Both the position numbers and the translations under genes were made by a program. Below the pieces are notes generated by a model, which saw only the letters and a program-made list of their open reading frames with translations, had not been told where the DNA came from and searched no databases. From Burkholderia sp. WAC0059 (GTDB lineage Bacteria; Pseudomonadota; Gammaproteobacteria; Burkholderiales; Burkholderiaceae): a stretch of 64,000 nucleotides of DNA. Positions within the stretch are counted from its first letter, which is position 1, and each line of letters starts with the position of its first letter. Positions 46,212 to 55,852 of this stretch are shown one piece after another. The stretch spans positions 1-64,000 of the forward strand of contig NZ_PNEO01000007.1 in the NCBI RefSeq assembly GCF_002870125.1, given 5' to 3'.

Positions 46212-47639
46212 ATGACCCGATATCGCACCCTGGCCCAGACGATGGCCGACGAGATCCGCTCCGGCAGCATTCCCGTCGGCGCGCGCATGCCCTCGCTGCG
46301 CCACGTCATGGCCCAGCACGACGTGAGCCAGGCCACCGCGTCGCGCGCGTACTACCTGCTCGAGGAATGGGGCCTCGTGCGCGCGCAGGAACGTTCGGGG
46401 TACTACGTGGCTCCCGGCGCGCGCGTCGACGGGCAAGCCGCGAAGCCGCGCGAATCGGCCGGGCTGTCCGGCAAGGTGGACATCAGCGATCTCGTCTTTT
46501 CGGTGCTCGACGCGGCGAAGCATCCGGGCATTGTCCCGCTCGGCTCCGCTTTCCCCTCGCCCCATCTGTTCCCGCTGGAACGCCTCGGGAAATCGCTGTC
46601 GCATTCGGTCAGGCTCATCGACCCGTGGAGCACGGTCGTCGACCTGCCGCCCGGTAACGAGCACCTGCGACAGCAGATCGCCCTGCGTTACATGGGGATG
46701 GGCATCGGACAGCCGATCGGGGAAATCGTCGTCACCAACGGCGCGCTCGAGGCGCTCAATCTGTGCCTGATGGCCGTCACGCGGCCGGGCGACGTCGTGG
46801 CGGTCGAAGCGCCCGGGTTCTATGCGGCGCTCGAGGCCATCGAAAGGCTCGACCTGCGCGCGATAGAAATCCCGGTCGATCCGGTGACGGGCCTCGATCT
46901 CGAGGCGCTGTCGAACGCGCTCGACACGCATCCGGTTCGGGCATGCTGGTTCATGACGAACTTCCAGAATCCGACGGGGGCCACGCTGTCGCTCGCCCGG
47001 AAAAAGGCGCTCGTCGAATTGCTCGCGAAGCACCAGGTGCCGCTCATCGAAGACGACGTGTACGGCGAACTGCATTTCCAGCCCGACTATCCCCTGCCCG
47101 CGTTCGCCTTCGACCGCGAGGGCCTCGTGATGCATTGCGGCTCGTTCTCGAAGACGCTGGCGCCGGGTTACCGGATAGGCTGGGTGTCGGCCGGACGCTT
47201 TACCGCGCGGGTTCAGCGTCTCAAGCTGATGACGACGCTCTCCGCCAGCATTCCGGCGCAGGCCGGCATAGCGGACTACCTGCAGCACGGCGGTTACGAC
47301 CGGCATCTGCGCAAGCTGCGCGGCGCGCTGCATCGCCAGCTCGACGCCATGGACGCCGCGATCCGGCGCTGGCTGCCGCGCGACGTCGTGTACGCGCCGC
47401 CCGCCGGCGGCTATTTCGTCTGGCTGGAATTTCCGGAAGACATCGACGCGATGGCGTTGCACCGGCTCGCCATCGCGCGGGGAATCAGCCTCGCGCCGGG
47501 CCCGATCTTCTCGGCAAGCCGCGGGTTTCGCAACGGTATCCGCCTCAATTACGGCCACCCGTGGTCCCCGCAGATCGACGACGCGATCCGCGTGCTGGGA
47601 AAACTCGTGGCGGACACCACCGTGCGTCCGGCGGCTTGA
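46212..47639 (+). CDS. MocR family regulator / PLP-dependent aminotransferase-like protein
   Basis: A 475-residue MocR protein resembling the YdcR/YjiR group. A short GntR domain (LAQTMADEIRSGSIPVGARM, then QATASRAYYLLEEWGLVR) precedes the aminotransferase domain with FMTNFQNPTGATLSLARKKA, IEDDVYGELHFQ and the PLP lysine in GSFSKTLAPGYRIGW. The active-site residues are intact, so it may also have enzymatic activity. It is the second of two adjacent MocR genes; the two are clearly not a recent duplication, since they share only fold motifs. Confidence 0.88.
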   Translation: MTRYRTLAQTMADEIRSGSIPVGARMPSLRHVMAQHDVSQATASRAYYLLEEWGLVRAQERSGYYVAPGARVDGQAAKPRESAGLSGKVDISDLVFSVLDAAKHPGIVPLGSAFPSPHLFPLERLGKSLSHSVRLIDPWSTVVDLPPGNEHLRQQIALRYMGMGIGQPIGEIVVTNGALEALNLCLMAVTRPGDVVAVEAPGFYAALEAIERLDLRAIEIPVDPVTGLDLEALSNALDTHPVRACWFMTNFQNPTGATLSLARKKALVELLAKHQVPLIEDDVYGELHFQPDYPLPAFAFDREGLVMHCGSFSKTLAPGYRIGWVSAGRFTARVQRLKLMTTLSASIPAQAGIADYLQHGGYDRHLRKLRGALHRQLDAMDAAIRRWLPRDVVYAPPAGGYFVWLEFPEDIDAMALHRLAIARGISLAPGPIFSASRGFRNGIRLNYGHPWSPQIDDAIRVLGKLVADTTVRPAA

Positions 47640-48036
47640 CCGGGCGGGCTGCCGGACGGACATCGGCGGGCATCGTTGAGCGGCCTGTCCGGCTCCGGAT
47701 ATTCGACGCGCGCCGCGCGGCCGGTCCCACGGATGCCGGCTCGCGCGGTACCGACCGTGCCGACCCGCCACTGCTTCCATGAAATTTTCGCCATCTGCTC
47801 CTTCCCGGATACGGCGCGCCGGCTTACCGTGCAAAGTCCGCGCCGCAAGGCGCGCGGCCCCGCCGCCGGCAATCCCGAGTCCGCGAAGCGTGGTTCGCCA
47901 GGTTCGACCAAAGCGGGTTCGCTCCTCCGGACTCGAGGCGTCCGCGCGCAACGACGCCGATTCCGCGCCCTCGCCCGGCCGTCGATCGGGGCGCCTTGCG
48001 CCGACGACCACAACGTGAACGATTTTCCGCCCGACG
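47640..48036. other. gap between MocR gene and sulfite reductase
   Basis: No supported gene in either strand. The promoter of the reductase gene should lie near its right end. Confidence 0.45.
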
Positions 48037-49836
48037 ATGTATCGATATAACGAGTTCGACAAGGCCTTCCTGCGCAACCGTGCCGCCCAGTTTCGCGACC
48101 AGATCGCGCGCTGGCAGCATGGCCGCCTGAGCGAGGACGCGTTCCGCCCGCTGCGCCTGCAAAACGGCTGGTACGTGCAGCGGCATGCGCCGATGCTGCG
48201 TGTCGCCGTGCCCTACGGAGAGCTGTCGGGCGTGCAACTTCGCGTCCTGGCCCGCATCGCGCGCGAGTACGACGAACCCGAGGCCGAGGTCTATCGCCGC
48301 GCGCTCGATGCGCAGCGCCGGCTCGGCACCGTGCGGCTAGCCACGCATCACGCGCATTTCACGACGCGCACCAACGTCCAGTTCAACTGGATTCCGCTCT
48401 CGAAAGCGGCCGACGTAATGGACCTGCTCGCGACAGTCGACATGCACGGCATCCAGACGAGCGGCAACTGCATCCGCAATATCTCGTGCGACGAGCGCGC
48501 CGGCGTCGCGCCCGACGAAATCGCGGACCCGCGCCCGTTCGCCGAAATCATGCGCCAGTGGACGACGCTGCATCCCGAGTTCGCGTTCCTGCCGCGCAAG
48601 TTCAAGATCGCGATCACGGGCGCACGCGAGGACCGCGCCGCCACCGACTGGCACGACGTCGGCCTGCGGCTCCGCTACGACGGGCACGGCGAGCTCGGCT
48701 TCCGCGTGACGGCCGGCGGCGGCATGGGTCGTACGCCGGTCGTCGGCACCGTATTGCGCGAGTTCCTGCCGTGGCGGCACATCATGAATTACATCGAGGC
48801 GGTGGTGCGCGTGTACAACCAGTACGGCCGCCGCGACAACAAGTACAAGGCGCGCCTCAAGATTCTCGTGAAGGCGGAAGGCCAGAAGTACCTCGACGAA
48901 GTCGAGGAGGAGTTCCGCCAGATCGTCGAGCAAGACGGCGGCCCGCATACGATTCCGGAGGCCGAGCTCAAGCGCGTCGGCGCGTTCTTCGTTACGCCGT
49001 CTCAACTCGCCGCTCCAACTCGCCGTGCCGGCATCGACCCGCAGGCTGCGCAACGCCTGCGCGAAGCGTCGGCCCAGACGCCGCCACTCGCACGCTGGCT
49101 CGAGCGCAACGTCGCCGCTCACAAGGACCCGTCGCTGCGGATCGTCACGTTGTCGTTCAAGCGTCCGCTACAGGCGCCGGGCGACGCGTCCGCCGATCAG
49201 CTCGACCTGCTGGCCGATCTGGTCGAGCGCTTCTCCGCCGGCGAGGCGCGCATCACGCACACGCAGAACGTCGTGCTGCCGTGGGTTCGTGCGGACGATC
49301 TGCTCCCGCTGTGGGAAGCGGCCCGCGACGCGGGGCTTGCCAGCGCGAACGTGCATCTGCTGACCGACATGATCGCGTGCCCGGGCGGCGACTTCTGCGC
49401 GCTCGCGAACGCGCGCTCGCTCCCGATCGCCGAGGCGATCTCCGGGCGCTACCAGGACCTGGACGAACTGGAGGACATCGGCGAGATCGATCTGCACATC
49501 AGCGGCTGCATCAATTCGTGCGGCCATCATCACAGCGGCCACATCGGCATTCTGGGCGTCGACAAGGACGGCGCCGAGTGGTACCAGGTGACGCTCGGCG
49601 GCTCCGACGGCTCGGCCGCGAGCGGCCCCGCCCAGCCGGGCAAGGTGATCGGCCCGTCGTTCTCCGCGCACGAAGTCCCCGATGCGATCGAAGCCGTACT
49701 GGAAACCTATCTGCAGCTACGCCAGGCGGTGGGCGCGCGCCGCGAAACGTTCATCGAGACGGTGCGGCGCACCGGGCCGGACCCGTTCAGGGCCGCCGCG
49801 GACCGCATCCGCTCGTCGGCGGAGAACGTCGCATGA
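48037..49836 (+). CDS. nitrite/sulfite reductase hemoprotein
   Basis: A 599-residue siroheme and [4Fe-4S] reductase that reduces sulfite to sulfide or nitrite to ammonia in the cytoplasm. Two ferredoxin-like half domains are seen: the first has TTRTNVQFNWI and GNCIRNISCDE; the second ends in the cluster-binding cysteines of ACPGGDFC and SGCINSCGHHHSGHIG. This is the CysI-type hemoprotein often fused to no flavoprotein in Burkholderia. The DUF934 gene overlaps its end, as in sulfate assimilation operons. The cysH, cysD and cysN genes are not adjacent, so it may be a second copy. Confidence 0.9.
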   Translation: MYRYNEFDKAFLRNRAAQFRDQIARWQHGRLSEDAFRPLRLQNGWYVQRHAPMLRVAVPYGELSGVQLRVLARIAREYDEPEAEVYRRALDAQRRLGTVRLATHHAHFTTRTNVQFNWIPLSKAADVMDLLATVDMHGIQTSGNCIRNISCDERAGVAPDEIADPRPFAEIMRQWTTLHPEFAFLPRKFKIAITGAREDRAATDWHDVGLRLRYDGHGELGFRVTAGGGMGRTPVVGTVLREFLPWRHIMNYIEAVVRVYNQYGRRDNKYKARLKILVKAEGQKYLDEVEEEFRQIVEQDGGPHTIPEAELKRVGAFFVTPSQLAAPTRRAGIDPQAAQRLREASAQTPPLARWLERNVAAHKDPSLRIVTLSFKRPLQAPGDASADQLDLLADLVERFSAGEARITHTQNVVLPWVRADDLLPLWEAARDAGLASANVHLLTDMIACPGGDFCALANARSLPIAEAISGRYQDLDELEDIGEIDLHISGCINSCGHHHSGHIGILGVDKDGAEWYQVTLGGSDGSAASGPAQPGKVIGPSFSAHEVPDAIEAVLETYLQLRQAVGARRETFIETVRRTGPDPFRAAADRIRSSAENVA

Positions 49837-50228
49837 ACGACGGACAGCGCATCCGCCTGCTCACCGTCGCCGAACACGCGGCGGACACGCACGACGGCGT
49901 CGTGTCGCTCGCGAACGACGTCGATCCGCTCACGCAGCGCGACGCGATCGCGCGCGCCCGGCGCGTCGAACTTCACTTTCCTGCTTTCACGGACGGCCGG
50001 GCCTACAGCCAGGCTTATCTGGTGCGACGCCGGCTCGGCTTCTCCGGAGACCTGCGCGCGACGGGCGACGTGCTTGCCGACCAGTTGCTCCAGATGGAGC
50101 GAACGGGCTTTTCCAGCGCGGTGCTCAAGGACGACGTCGATCCCGCCGACGCGCAACGCCAGCTTGCGCGTTTCCCCTCCTTCTACCAGGGGGACGTGAC
50201 GCGCGATGCCCCGTTCCGGCATCGTTAG
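49833..50228 (+). CDS. DUF934 domain-containing protein
   Basis: A 131-residue protein of DUF934, a family found almost only beside CysI-type sulfite reductases, possibly as an electron-transfer or assembly partner. Conserved parts are VELHFPAFTDGRAYSQAYLV and RRRLGFSGDLRATGDVLADQ and FPSFYQGDV. The ATG at 49833 overlaps the reductase stop (ATGA), showing translational coupling. Confidence 0.88.
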   Translation: MNDGQRIRLLTVAEHAADTHDGVVSLANDVDPLTQRDAIARARRVELHFPAFTDGRAYSQAYLVRRRLGFSGDLRATGDVLADQLLQMERTGFSSAVLKDDVDPADAQRQLARFPSFYQGDVTRDAPFRHR

Positions 50229-50621
50229 CCCGATCCGATAGCCGTCGGAGCCCGGCGGAAAGCGGCGGCTATTTTCGGGCGCTCCGTAAAAGAAGCCCCG
50301 GCACGGGCGTGCCGGGGCTCAGTGCCTGCCGCGCGACCGGCAAAGGTACCGCAGGCTCTGCGGGTTTTTAAGGGGTGATGACCCGGGCACTCGCGCAGTA
50401 ATCCCAGTGCGTTCGTGCGCGCCAAACAGGTATGACGGGAACGATTGCACTGACGGAATTATTGGCCGATACGATGCTTCGGTATAGAAGCAGCAGGCGC
50501 GAGTTGGAGCGCAGCAGCACCGGAGACGGTCGGGCGACCCGATCCTCATGGACCGCGACGGATCGCACGTCGCGGCACGGACCAACCGATCGCCGTCGGA
50601 AGCGGCCGATCGGCGCGCCGT
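50229..50621. other. gap between DUF934 and LysR genes
   Basis: No supported gene. It holds the hairpin at 50294-50319, which could end rightward transcription of the reductase operon and leftward transcription of the LysR gene. Confidence 0.5.
50294..50319. terminator. terminator-like hairpin, 12-bp perfect stem
   Basis: AGCCCCGGCACG and CGTGCCGGGGCT form a perfect 12-bp stem with a 2-base loop. It lacks a U-run on the plus strand, and on the minus strand the following bases are only mildly T-rich (TTCTTTTAC). It lies 65 bases after the DUF934 stop. Confidence 0.65.
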
Positions 50622-51512
50622 TCACTCCGCCGCTTCGTTCAGCACCCACTCGCGGAAAATCTCGAGCTTCGGATCGCTTTTCTTCGCGGCCGGATAGACC
50701 AGAAAATAGGCATCCTCGACGACGAACGTGTCGCCGAACGGATTGACCAAGCGGCCCAGCGCAACCTCGTCGACGACCAGCACCCTCGGCAGCAACGCCA
50801 GCCCGAGCCCCGCGACGGCCGCCTGCATGACCATGTAGACGTGCTCGAAGCGCGGGCCCGCCCACGCATTGACGCCCGGCACGCCGTGAAAGCGCAACCA
50901 GTCGGACCAGCGGTTATAGCGCGTCGTCTGCTGCAGCAGCACGTGATGCTGCAAATCCGGGCCGACAGTGAGCGGCGGATTCTTTTTCGCGTACTCGCGA
51001 GAGCACACGACGACCAGCTCCTCGCCCAGCAGCCGGTCGGCAATCACGTCCGGCCAGTCGTTGCGGCCGTAGTGGATCGCCATGTCGAACCGTTCGGCGT
51101 TGAAATCGAACGGCTTCGCGCGCGTGGAAATGTTCAGCATGATTCCCGGATGCTGGCTCGAGAACCGGTCGAGACGGGGAATCAGCCATTTCGAGCAGAA
51201 AGCCGGAGGGGACGCGAGATTCAACAGCCCGCCCCGGCCCTTGTTCGCCAGCAGATTGACCGTCGCCGCACTCATCTGGTCGAGGCACGCGCGAATGTCG
51301 GCCACGTAGCTGCGGCCCGCCTCGGTCAGGATCAACGTTTTATTGACCCGCTGGAACAACAGCACGCCGAGATAGTTCTCCATCTGCCGAATCTGCCGGC
51401 TGACCGCGCTTTGCGTCAGATTCAATTCCGTGGCTGCCCGCGTGAAGCTCAAATGGCGAGTCGCCGCCTCGAAGACACGCAATGCCGAAAGAGAAGGAAG
51501 TTGCCAGCTCAT
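50622..51512 (-). CDS. LysR family transcriptional regulator (GcvA-like)
   Basis: A 296-residue LysR regulator of the GcvA-like subgroup (QLPSLSALRVFEAATRHLSF, then LTQSAVSRQIRQMENYLG; later DMAIHYGRNDWPDV). The ATG at 51512 is chosen because the frame upstream to 51800 is not protein-like. It lies divergent to the crotonase gene, with 457 bases between, at the left edge of the large catabolic cluster, so it is the probable regulator of that cluster. Confidence 0.87.
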   Translation of the reverse strand: MSWQLPSLSALRVFEAATRHLSFTRAATELNLTQSAVSRQIRQMENYLGVLLFQRVNKTLILTEAGRSYVADIRACLDQMSAATVNLLANKGRGGLLNLASPPAFCSKWLIPRLDRFSSQHPGIMLNISTRAKPFDFNAERFDMAIHYGRNDWPDVIADRLLGEELVVVCSREYAKKNPPLTVGPDLQHHVLLQQTTRYNRWSDWLRFHGVPGVNAWAGPRFEHVYMVMQAAVAGLGLALLPRVLVVDEVALGRLVNPFGDTFVVEDAYFLVYPAAKKSDPKLEIFREWVLNEAAE

Positions 51513-51969
51513 TCCAGTCCGTCGATGAATGGTCCGTGACGGAAACCCGGCACATGGGCAGGGTGCCCCGCATGTCCGGCAAGGCCGGACCGGGCAGGCC
51601 TGCCGGCCGCGCGCAAGAGACCGTCGACAGAAAAAACGACCTAGGGTAAAACAGGACCGCCGCTCCGCAAACGGATTGGGCCGCCCGATGCGTTGGACGA
51701 GCCGCTGTCGGAATGCAGATTGTAACCGGACGCAAAGACGTGCCGGCACCGCCGATTTCCACGCCGGAAAAACGGGCAGCGCACGCAGACTCGACGCCAT
51801 CGCATTGCGACAGACGCTCCGTATTTTTAAAAATATTCAGTATTCCCTATGACAAGTCGATGCGATAATGATCCTCTAAAAATAGCGTTCTTCAACGTAC
51901 GGGGCATGACGATCCGATGGTTCGAATCCGTTCGTCGATCCCGCATCTCAACTCACTGGAGGAGCCACC
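51513..51969. other. divergent spacer between LysR and crotonase
   Basis: No supported gene. An AT-rich patch around 51820-51860 is likely the promoter or LysR binding region for the rightward crotonase gene. Confidence 0.5.
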
Positions 51970-52746
51970 ATGGAGATTCTGAAAACGACCCGCCGCGGCA
52001 GCGCGCTGATTCTGACGATGAATCGCCCGGAAGCGCGCAATGCGCTGTCGATTGCGCTGGTGCACGCGCTGCACGAAGGCGTGACGGCCGCGGGCGGGCA
52101 GCGCGACGTACGAGCCGTCATCATCACCGGCGCAGGCGACAAGGCGTTCTCCGCGGGCATCGACCTGAAGGAGCGCGCGACTTTGTCCCCGGAAGGCAAG
52201 GCGATACAGAGCCGCTCGCTTCTCACGCTCGGCGAGGCCATCTCGGCCTCGCCGAAACCGGTCATCGCCGCCGTCGGCGGCTGGTGCCTCGGCGGCGGCA
52301 GCGAATTGGCCCTGGCCTGCGATTTGCGCATCGCCGCGGACGACGCCCGTTTCGGATTCCCCGAAATGACGCTGGGCGCCTATCCCGGCAGCGGCGGTCC
52401 CGTCACGTTGAGCCGGCTCGTGGGCGCGGCCCGGGCCCGGGACATCCTGTTCACCGCCCGGACGCTGGACGCTGTACAAGCGGAACAACTCGGCCTCGTG
52501 CAACGCGTCGTCCCCCGGGATGCGTTGCTCGAGCAGGCGCTGGCATGGGCCGGCGAAATGGAGGTCACCAGCCCGCTCGCCCTGGCGGCGCTGAAACGCT
52601 CGATCAATACCGGCATGTCGATGTCGCAACACGATGCGCTGGAATTCGATCAGGCGCTGCGCCGCCCGCTGGATCTCACGCGAGACTACGCGGAAGGCAT
52701 GCGTGCCCACTTCGAGAAACGCAAGCCCGTGTTTACCGGCGAGTAG
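51970..52746 (+). CDS. enoyl-CoA hydratase/isomerase (crotonase family)
   Basis: A 258-residue crotonase-fold protein that acts on acyl-CoA thioesters. The oxyanion-hole segments are GDKAFSAGIDLKERAT and GGWCLGGGSELALACD, and the active-site region is FGFPEMTLGAYPGSGGP, whose Glu is a likely catalytic residue. The first of the two Glu of true hydratases appears to be absent, so isomerase or hydratase activity cannot be fixed. GGAGGAG precedes the ATG. It is the only rightward gene of the cluster and is convergent with the CoA-transferase at 52844. Confidence 0.88.
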   Translation: MEILKTTRRGSALILTMNRPEARNALSIALVHALHEGVTAAGGQRDVRAVIITGAGDKAFSAGIDLKERATLSPEGKAIQSRSLLTLGEAISASPKPVIAAVGGWCLGGGSELALACDLRIAADDARFGFPEMTLGAYPGSGGPVTLSRLVGAARARDILFTARTLDAVQAEQLGLVQRVVPRDALLEQALAWAGEMEVTSPLALAALKRSINTGMSMSQHDALEFDQALRRPLDLTRDYAEGMRAHFEKRKPVFTGE

Positions 52747-52843
52747 CGGTCCGTGCCGCCTCCGTGCAAATACGTGGGCGACACGCAACGGTATCCGCCG
52801 CCCGCCAGCGTGAGCCGCCCGGACCCGATCGGGCCGACCCGGC

Positions 52844-54052
52844 TCAGGCAGGCTCGATGATCCCATCGCCCGCGAGATCCGCGATGTCCGACTCGTCCAT
52901 TTGCAGCCAGTCCCGCAAAACGGCGGCACGATGCTCGCCCGGCTCGAGCGGCGGCGCGGTCCAGTCCTGCTCCACGTCGAAGCCCGAATAACGGACGGCG
53001 GAGGCCATCTGCGGAAGCCGGCGCCCTTCCGGGCCCGGCACATGACGAACCATTTCGCGATCGAGGTTATCGCGGCAGCAGGACAGCGCGTCCGCAATGC
53101 TGTTCACGCGCGCATGATTGACCCCTGCGCGCGCAAGCCGGTCGACGAGTTCGTCCGTCTCCCGGCGGCGCACCGCTTCGTCGAGAATCCGGTAGAGTTC
53201 GACGCGATGCCGCGCGCGTAACGCCGGATCGGCGAAGCGCGGATCGCGGCCCATCCCCGGCCGCTCGAGCACGGCGACCAGTGCCGCGAAAGACGTCTGC
53301 TCCGCGGCCGAGATCAGCAGCCAGCCGTCGGCCGTCCGGAACACCTTGTGCGGGGCCTCGCGTGCGTGAGCGGCACCGTGCCTGCCGGGCAATACCGACG
53401 TCGTCAGATACTGCAACGCCACGTCGGCCAGACACACGACCTGGGACTCCAGCAAGCTCGTCTCCACTTTCTGGCCGCGCCCCGATACCCGTCTCTGCAA
53501 CAGCGCCGCCAGAATGGCCGCCTGACAATTCATCCCCGCGGCCAGATCGAATGCCGACGTGCCGAGTTTGATCGGCCGCCCCTCCGGATCTCCGGTAATG
53601 CTCATGTATCCGCCGAGCGCCTGGATGGTCAGGTCGAATGCGCCGCTCAGGCTGTCGGGACCGTCCGCGCCGAAGCCCGATATCGACGCGTAAATCAGGC
53701 CCGGATTCTCCGGCTCCAGTTGCCCGTAGCCGAGACCCAGACGCGCCATGACGTCCGGGCGGAAATTCTCGACCAGCACGTCGGCGCGCGCGCATAGCCG
53801 GCGCGCAAGCGCTGCGCCGCGTTCCGATTTCAGATTCAGCGTCAGCGATCTCTTGTTCCGGTTGGCGGCAAGATACGTCATGCCGTTGCCATGCAGAAAC
53901 GGCGGCCCCTGATGGCGAAGCGGATCGCCGCCCGACGCGGACTCGATCTTGACCACGTCCGCGCCGAGGTCGCCCAGCAGCATCGTGCAATACGGCCCGG
54001 CCAGCACCCGGGTGAAGTCGATCACCTTGATGCCCGAAAGCGGCTTCATCAT
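52844..54052 (-). CDS. CaiB/BaiF (family III) CoA-transferase, copy 1 of cluster
   Basis: A 402-residue family III CoA-transferase. Signatures are PLSGIKVIDFTRVLAGPYC, GADVVKIESA, VLVENFRPDV and the catalytic Asp169 in LGTSAFDLAAGMN. It shares long stretches (AFDLTIQALGGYMSITGD and PIKLGTSAFD) with the second CoA-transferase at 54584-55795, so the two are paralogs from a local duplication. The MaoC gene lies between them. It is the last gene of the leftward cluster. Two transferases in one cluster could activate two acids or catalyse forward and recycling transfers. Confidence 0.9.
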   Translation of the reverse strand: MMKPLSGIKVIDFTRVLAGPYCTMLLGDLGADVVKIESASGGDPLRHQGPPFLHGNGMTYLAANRNKRSLTLNLKSERGAALARRLCARADVLVENFRPDVMARLGLGYGQLEPENPGLIYASISGFGADGPDSLSGAFDLTIQALGGYMSITGDPEGRPIKLGTSAFDLAAGMNCQAAILAALLQRRVSGRGQKVETSLLESQVVCLADVALQYLTTSVLPGRHGAAHAREAPHKVFRTADGWLLISAAEQTSFAALVAVLERPGMGRDPRFADPALRARHRVELYRILDEAVRRRETDELVDRLARAGVNHARVNSIADALSCCRDNLDREMVRHVPGPEGRRLPQMASAVRYSGFDVEQDWTAPPLEPGEHRAAVLRDWLQMDESDIADLAGDGIIEPA

Positions 54053-54115
54053 GGGTATGAACGAACGTTGTCCGGCAGCGGCGCCGGGCGGCGGCTCGCG
54101 CCCATCCGGGAGGCA

Positions 54116-54553
54116 TCAGTCCACATAGGCGCGGATGTTCGTTGCGACGGCCGCGAGGTCGCCATGCTGGTTCACGCATCTGACGTCGGCCATGACGCGA
54201 CGCCTGGCGAGGTCCGTCGAGGCGATGGTGTAGGACGTCCTGATCGTGTCGCCGAAACGCACCGGTCCGACGAAACGCACCCTGTCGTAGCCGAGCGAAA
54301 CCGTCCTGCCGATCCGCATCCGCGCCGACGCCGTGGACATGAAACCGAGCAGCAGCGTGCCGTGCGCGATGCGCCCGCCGTATTGGCCGGCCTTCATATA
54401 TTCCTCGTCGATGTGGTTCGGCGAAAAGTCGCCGGTGATGCCCGCGTACAGGTAGACGTCGGACTCCGATACGGTCTTGGTGAACACCACGCTGGTCCCG
54501 ACGACGACGTCCTCGATCTTGCCGCTGGGTAACTGAAAATATTCAAGCTCCAT
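54116..54553 (-). CDS. MaoC family dehydratase (R-specific enoyl-CoA hydratase-like)
   Basis: A 145-residue single hotdog-domain hydratase. The hydratase motif is YAGITGDFSPNHIDEEY, with catalytic Asp42 and His47, followed by RIAHGTLLLGFMS. Such proteins add water to an enoyl-CoA, as in PhaJ or the itaconyl/mesaconyl-CoA hydratases. The gene lies 30 bases downstream of one CoA-transferase gene and 63 bases upstream of the next, so it probably acts on the CoA ester made by one or both of them. Confidence 0.88.
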   Translation of the reverse strand: MELEYFQLPSGKIEDVVVGTSVVFTKTVSESDVYLYAGITGDFSPNHIDEEYMKAGQYGGRIAHGTLLLGFMSTASARMRIGRTVSLGYDRVRFVGPVRFGDTIRTSYTIASTDLARRRVMADVRCVNQHGDLAAVATNIRAYVD

Positions 54554-54583
54554 CTGCTTTCCTCGCTCGCGTCGCCGCGTTGA

Positions 54584-55795
54584 CTAGATGATTTTTTCCT
54601 CGCGCAGGCGCCCGATCCGCTCGTCCCCGTAGCCCAGCCAGTCCTTCAGGACGCCGTCGGTATGCTCGCCGACCAGCGGCGGCGCCGTCCAGCCGTCGGT
54701 CACCTCGAATGCCGAATAGCGCGCGGCCGGCCCGAGCGTCGGCACGGCGCCGTAGGCCGGATGCCGCAGTTCCCGGCGAAGCTGTCGATGCTGGACCTGG
54801 CGGTGCGCGAACACCTGTTCCATGTTGTTCACCGGCGCGCATGGAACCCGGGCCTCCTCGAGGGCCGCGATGATTTCCGCCGTGGCGAACCTGAGCACCT
54901 CGGCATCCAGAATCGCGTAGAGCGGCTCCCGGTTCGTCACCCGCCCGCTCATCGTGCTGAACCTCGGGTCCGACGCCAGATCCGGGCGGCCGAGGATGTT
55001 CACGAACGCTTCGTACAGGTTCTGGAATCCCGCCGCGATGACCGCCCAGCCGTCGGCGGTCCTGAACGCCTTGTACGGCACCTGCTGCGCATGCTCGGAG
55101 CCCCACTTCTGCGGCTCGTTGCCGGTAATCAGGAACTCCAGCGCGGCATTCGCGAGAAACGCCACTTCGCTTTCGAGCAGGCTGGTTTCGATCTTCTGCC
55201 CGTGGCCCGTAACCGCGCGCTGGAGCAAGGCGGCCAGGATGGCGGACTGGCAGTTCATGCCCGCCAGCATGTCGAACGCCGACGTCCCGAGCTTGATCGG
55301 CGCGCCATCGCGATCCCCGGTAATGCTCATGTAGCCGCCGAGCGCCTGGATCGTCAGATCGAACGCGCCCTGATCCGCATCGGGACCGTCCGGCCCGAAG
55401 CCGGAAATCGACGCATAGATCAGCGAGGAACGCTCGCGGGACAGGCTCTCGTAATCGAGCTTGAAACGCTTCATGACCCGGGGGCGAAAATTCTCGAGCA
55501 CGACGTCGGCCTTCATGCACAACGCGCGGGCCAATTCCTGCCCGCCCGCCGATTGCAGATCGACAGTGACCGAACGCTTGTTGCGATTGGTCGCGTAGTA
55601 GGTGATGCCGTTGCCGTGATGGAACGGCGGCCCCTGCTGACGCAGCGGATCGCCGGTGACGGGCGACTCGATCTTCACGACGTCGGCGCCGAGATCGCCG
55701 AGCAGTTGGGCACAATACGGACCCGCGAAAAAGCGGGTGAAGTCGACGATGCGAATACCGCTGAGCGGCTTGTTCGACGTGGGCGAAGCTTGCAT
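54584..55795 (-). CDS. CaiB/BaiF (family III) CoA-transferase, copy 2 of cluster
   Basis: A 403-residue family III CoA-transferase, paralogous to the 52844 gene. Signatures are PLSGIRIVDFTRFFAGPYC, GADVVKIESPVTGDPLR, VVLENFRPRV and catalytic Asp175 in LGTSAFDMLAGMN. It follows the DapA-family gene by 57 bases in the leftward cluster. Which acid is activated is unknown; succinyl-CoA is the usual donor in similar catabolic clusters. Confidence 0.9.
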   Translation of the reverse strand: MQASPTSNKPLSGIRIVDFTRFFAGPYCAQLLGDLGADVVKIESPVTGDPLRQQGPPFHHGNGITYYATNRNKRSVTVDLQSAGGQELARALCMKADVVLENFRPRVMKRFKLDYESLSRERSSLIYASISGFGPDGPDADQGAFDLTIQALGGYMSITGDRDGAPIKLGTSAFDMLAGMNCQSAILAALLQRAVTGHGQKIETSLLESEVAFLANAALEFLITGNEPQKWGSEHAQQVPYKAFRTADGWAVIAAGFQNLYEAFVNILGRPDLASDPRFSTMSGRVTNREPLYAILDAEVLRFATAEIIAALEEARVPCAPVNNMEQVFAHRQVQHRQLRRELRHPAYGAVPTLGPAARYSAFEVTDGWTAPPLVGEHTDGVLKDWLGYGDERIGRLREEKII

Positions 55796-55852
55796 GATGG
55801 CGGTCTTCCTCTGATATGCCCGGCCGATGACAAGATCGGCCGGGCGCGGATT

